From Siphonobacter aquaeclarae (GTDB taxonomy: Bacteria; Bacteroidota; Bacteroidia; Cytophagales; Spirosomataceae), in NCBI RefSeq assembly GCF_900103285.1, contig NZ_FNGS01000014.1, forward strand, positions 1-43,475: DNA of 43,475 nt. Direction: 5' to 3'. This document shows positions 42,870 through 43,475 of this stretch, one piece after another; position 1 is the stretch's first letter, and every line of letters begins with the position of its first letter. A program made the position numbers and the translations under genes. The notes below the pieces were generated by a model. The model worked only from the letters and a program-made list of their open reading frames with translations. It ran no database searches and had not been told where the DNA came from.

Positions 42870-43475
42870 CAAAACAATGTTGACGAACGCGCTATTCCTT
42901 CCGTTTTTTTTGCTTTTCCCGCTGGTATCCTGCAGTGAGCGCGATATTGAAAATACGCCGTCTCAAACGGACAATATTATCCAGGGTCCGATACAAAAGC
43001 CCGTATCAGGTTACGGATCAGACGGATCGTACGAAGTAGCGGAGATTACGTTTCCCAATCCGGAGTATGCCGGTACTCAGGTCAGCATTTTCTATCCGAA
43101 AGGGATCACTACTGCCCGGCCAACGATCTTTTTTTCGCATCCGTACGGCGGAGATAAAAAGGAATACAATCGTGGACTTTACGATTTTATCGCCCGAAAA
43201 GGATATGTCGTGGTATTCGTGCCGTATCGCACCATCGACATCAGCATCGATCACCGCTATCAGACACTTTGGGAAGGATTTTTGAAAGCCGCCGCTGATT
43301 ATCCCCGGATTATTGACACCCGAAAGGTTGGTTTCATGGGGCATTCGTTTGGTGGCGGAGCCAGTATTGACCTGGCTTTTAAAGCGTTTACAGAAAAGGG
43401 ATGGGGGCAGGACGGACGTTTCCTTTTTACGATGGCGCCATGGTACGTGTTCAATTGGGACAGTCCACTCACAAC
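42853..43475 (+). CDS. Lipoprotein alpha/beta hydrolase (3' cut by the window)
   Basis: The frame is open from the ATG at 42853 to the window end (207 codons). A lipoprotein signal (NALFLPFFLLFPLVSC, lipobox LVSC) anchors it in the membrane. The hydrolase fold shows IFFSHPYGGDKKEY as the oxyanion region, YVVVFVPYRT, and the nucleophile elbow GHSFGGGAS in VGFMGHSFGGG. The catalytic acid and histidine would lie past the window. The ATG at 42877 would leave an 8-base gap to the previous stop and is an alternative start. The substrate (ester, peptide or glycan) is unknown. Confidence 0.88.
   Translation, partial: MQTRISKTMLTNALFLPFFLLFPLVSCSERDIENTPSQTDNIIQGPIQKPVSGYGSDGSYEVAEITFPNPEYAGTQVSIFYPKGITTARPTIFFSHPYGGDKKEYNRGLYDFIARKGYVVVFVPYRTIDISIDHRYQTLWEGFLKAAADYPRIIDTRKVGFMGHSFGGGASIDLAFKAFTEKGWGQDGRFLFTMAPWYVFNWDSPLT

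Overview
The window comes from a member of the Bacteroidota, most likely the Cytophagales and probably the Spirosomaceae. Several things point this way. Four proteins are built for, or belong with, the type IX secretion system (T9SS): three carry its C-terminal sorting domain. There are Y_Y_Y/propeller and LytS/LytTR two-component systems of the Bacteroidota type, a ParC/GyrA-type subunit with a long acidic tail, and almost no Shine-Dalgarno sequences before starts. The family-level placement is inference from protein style, not from a marker-gene comparison.

Layout. 1-12.6 kb: the tail of a CshA-repeat T9SS adhesin, a gene of unknown function, a NarL-type response regulator converging on a large propeller sensor kinase, a DUF389 membrane protein, then a two-gene surface operon (an 894-aa DUF4347/thrombospondin-3/CshA protein and a 352-aa T9SS-sorted partner). 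12.6-15.3 kb: an accessory scar next to tRNA-Ser, holding an excisionase-like HTH gene and its small partner, a serine recombinase killed by one frameshift, and an IS3-family transposase relic whose D, D and E residues survive in broken frames. 15.3-23.3 kb: conserved housekeeping genes, all on the minus strand: tRNA-Ser(GGA), ansA, tatD, a SanA-like gene, the topoisomerase A subunit, a Nudix CoA pyrophosphatase and a COG2509 FAD oxidoreductase. 23.3-31 kb: a sparse, more AT-rich stretch with a small secreted coiled-coil protein, an AraC-type regulator, two very small proteins, and a convergent GH130/GT4 carbohydrate pair. 31.2-37.2 kb: a 1977-aa multi-Ig T9SS surface protein. 37.6-43.5 kb: a NarL-type regulator overlapping its sensor kinase, a LytS/LytT pair with a 4-nt overlap, a Spy/CpxP-like periplasmic protein, and the start of a lipoprotein alpha/beta hydrolase.

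How it works together. Much of the window concerns the cell surface: secreted adhesins and the signalling that probably tunes them, plus glycan-active enzymes. Three separate two-component modules are present. I see no CRISPR array, phage block, biosynthetic cluster or recognisable complete defence system. The points most worth testing are a caspase-like His/Cys signature in the DUF4347 protein and its split from a T9SS-sorted partner, a consensus sliding-clamp-binding pentapeptide at the extreme C-terminus of the topoisomerase A subunit, the near-intact recombinase with dyads upstream, and several short decayed genes in apparently empty gaps.
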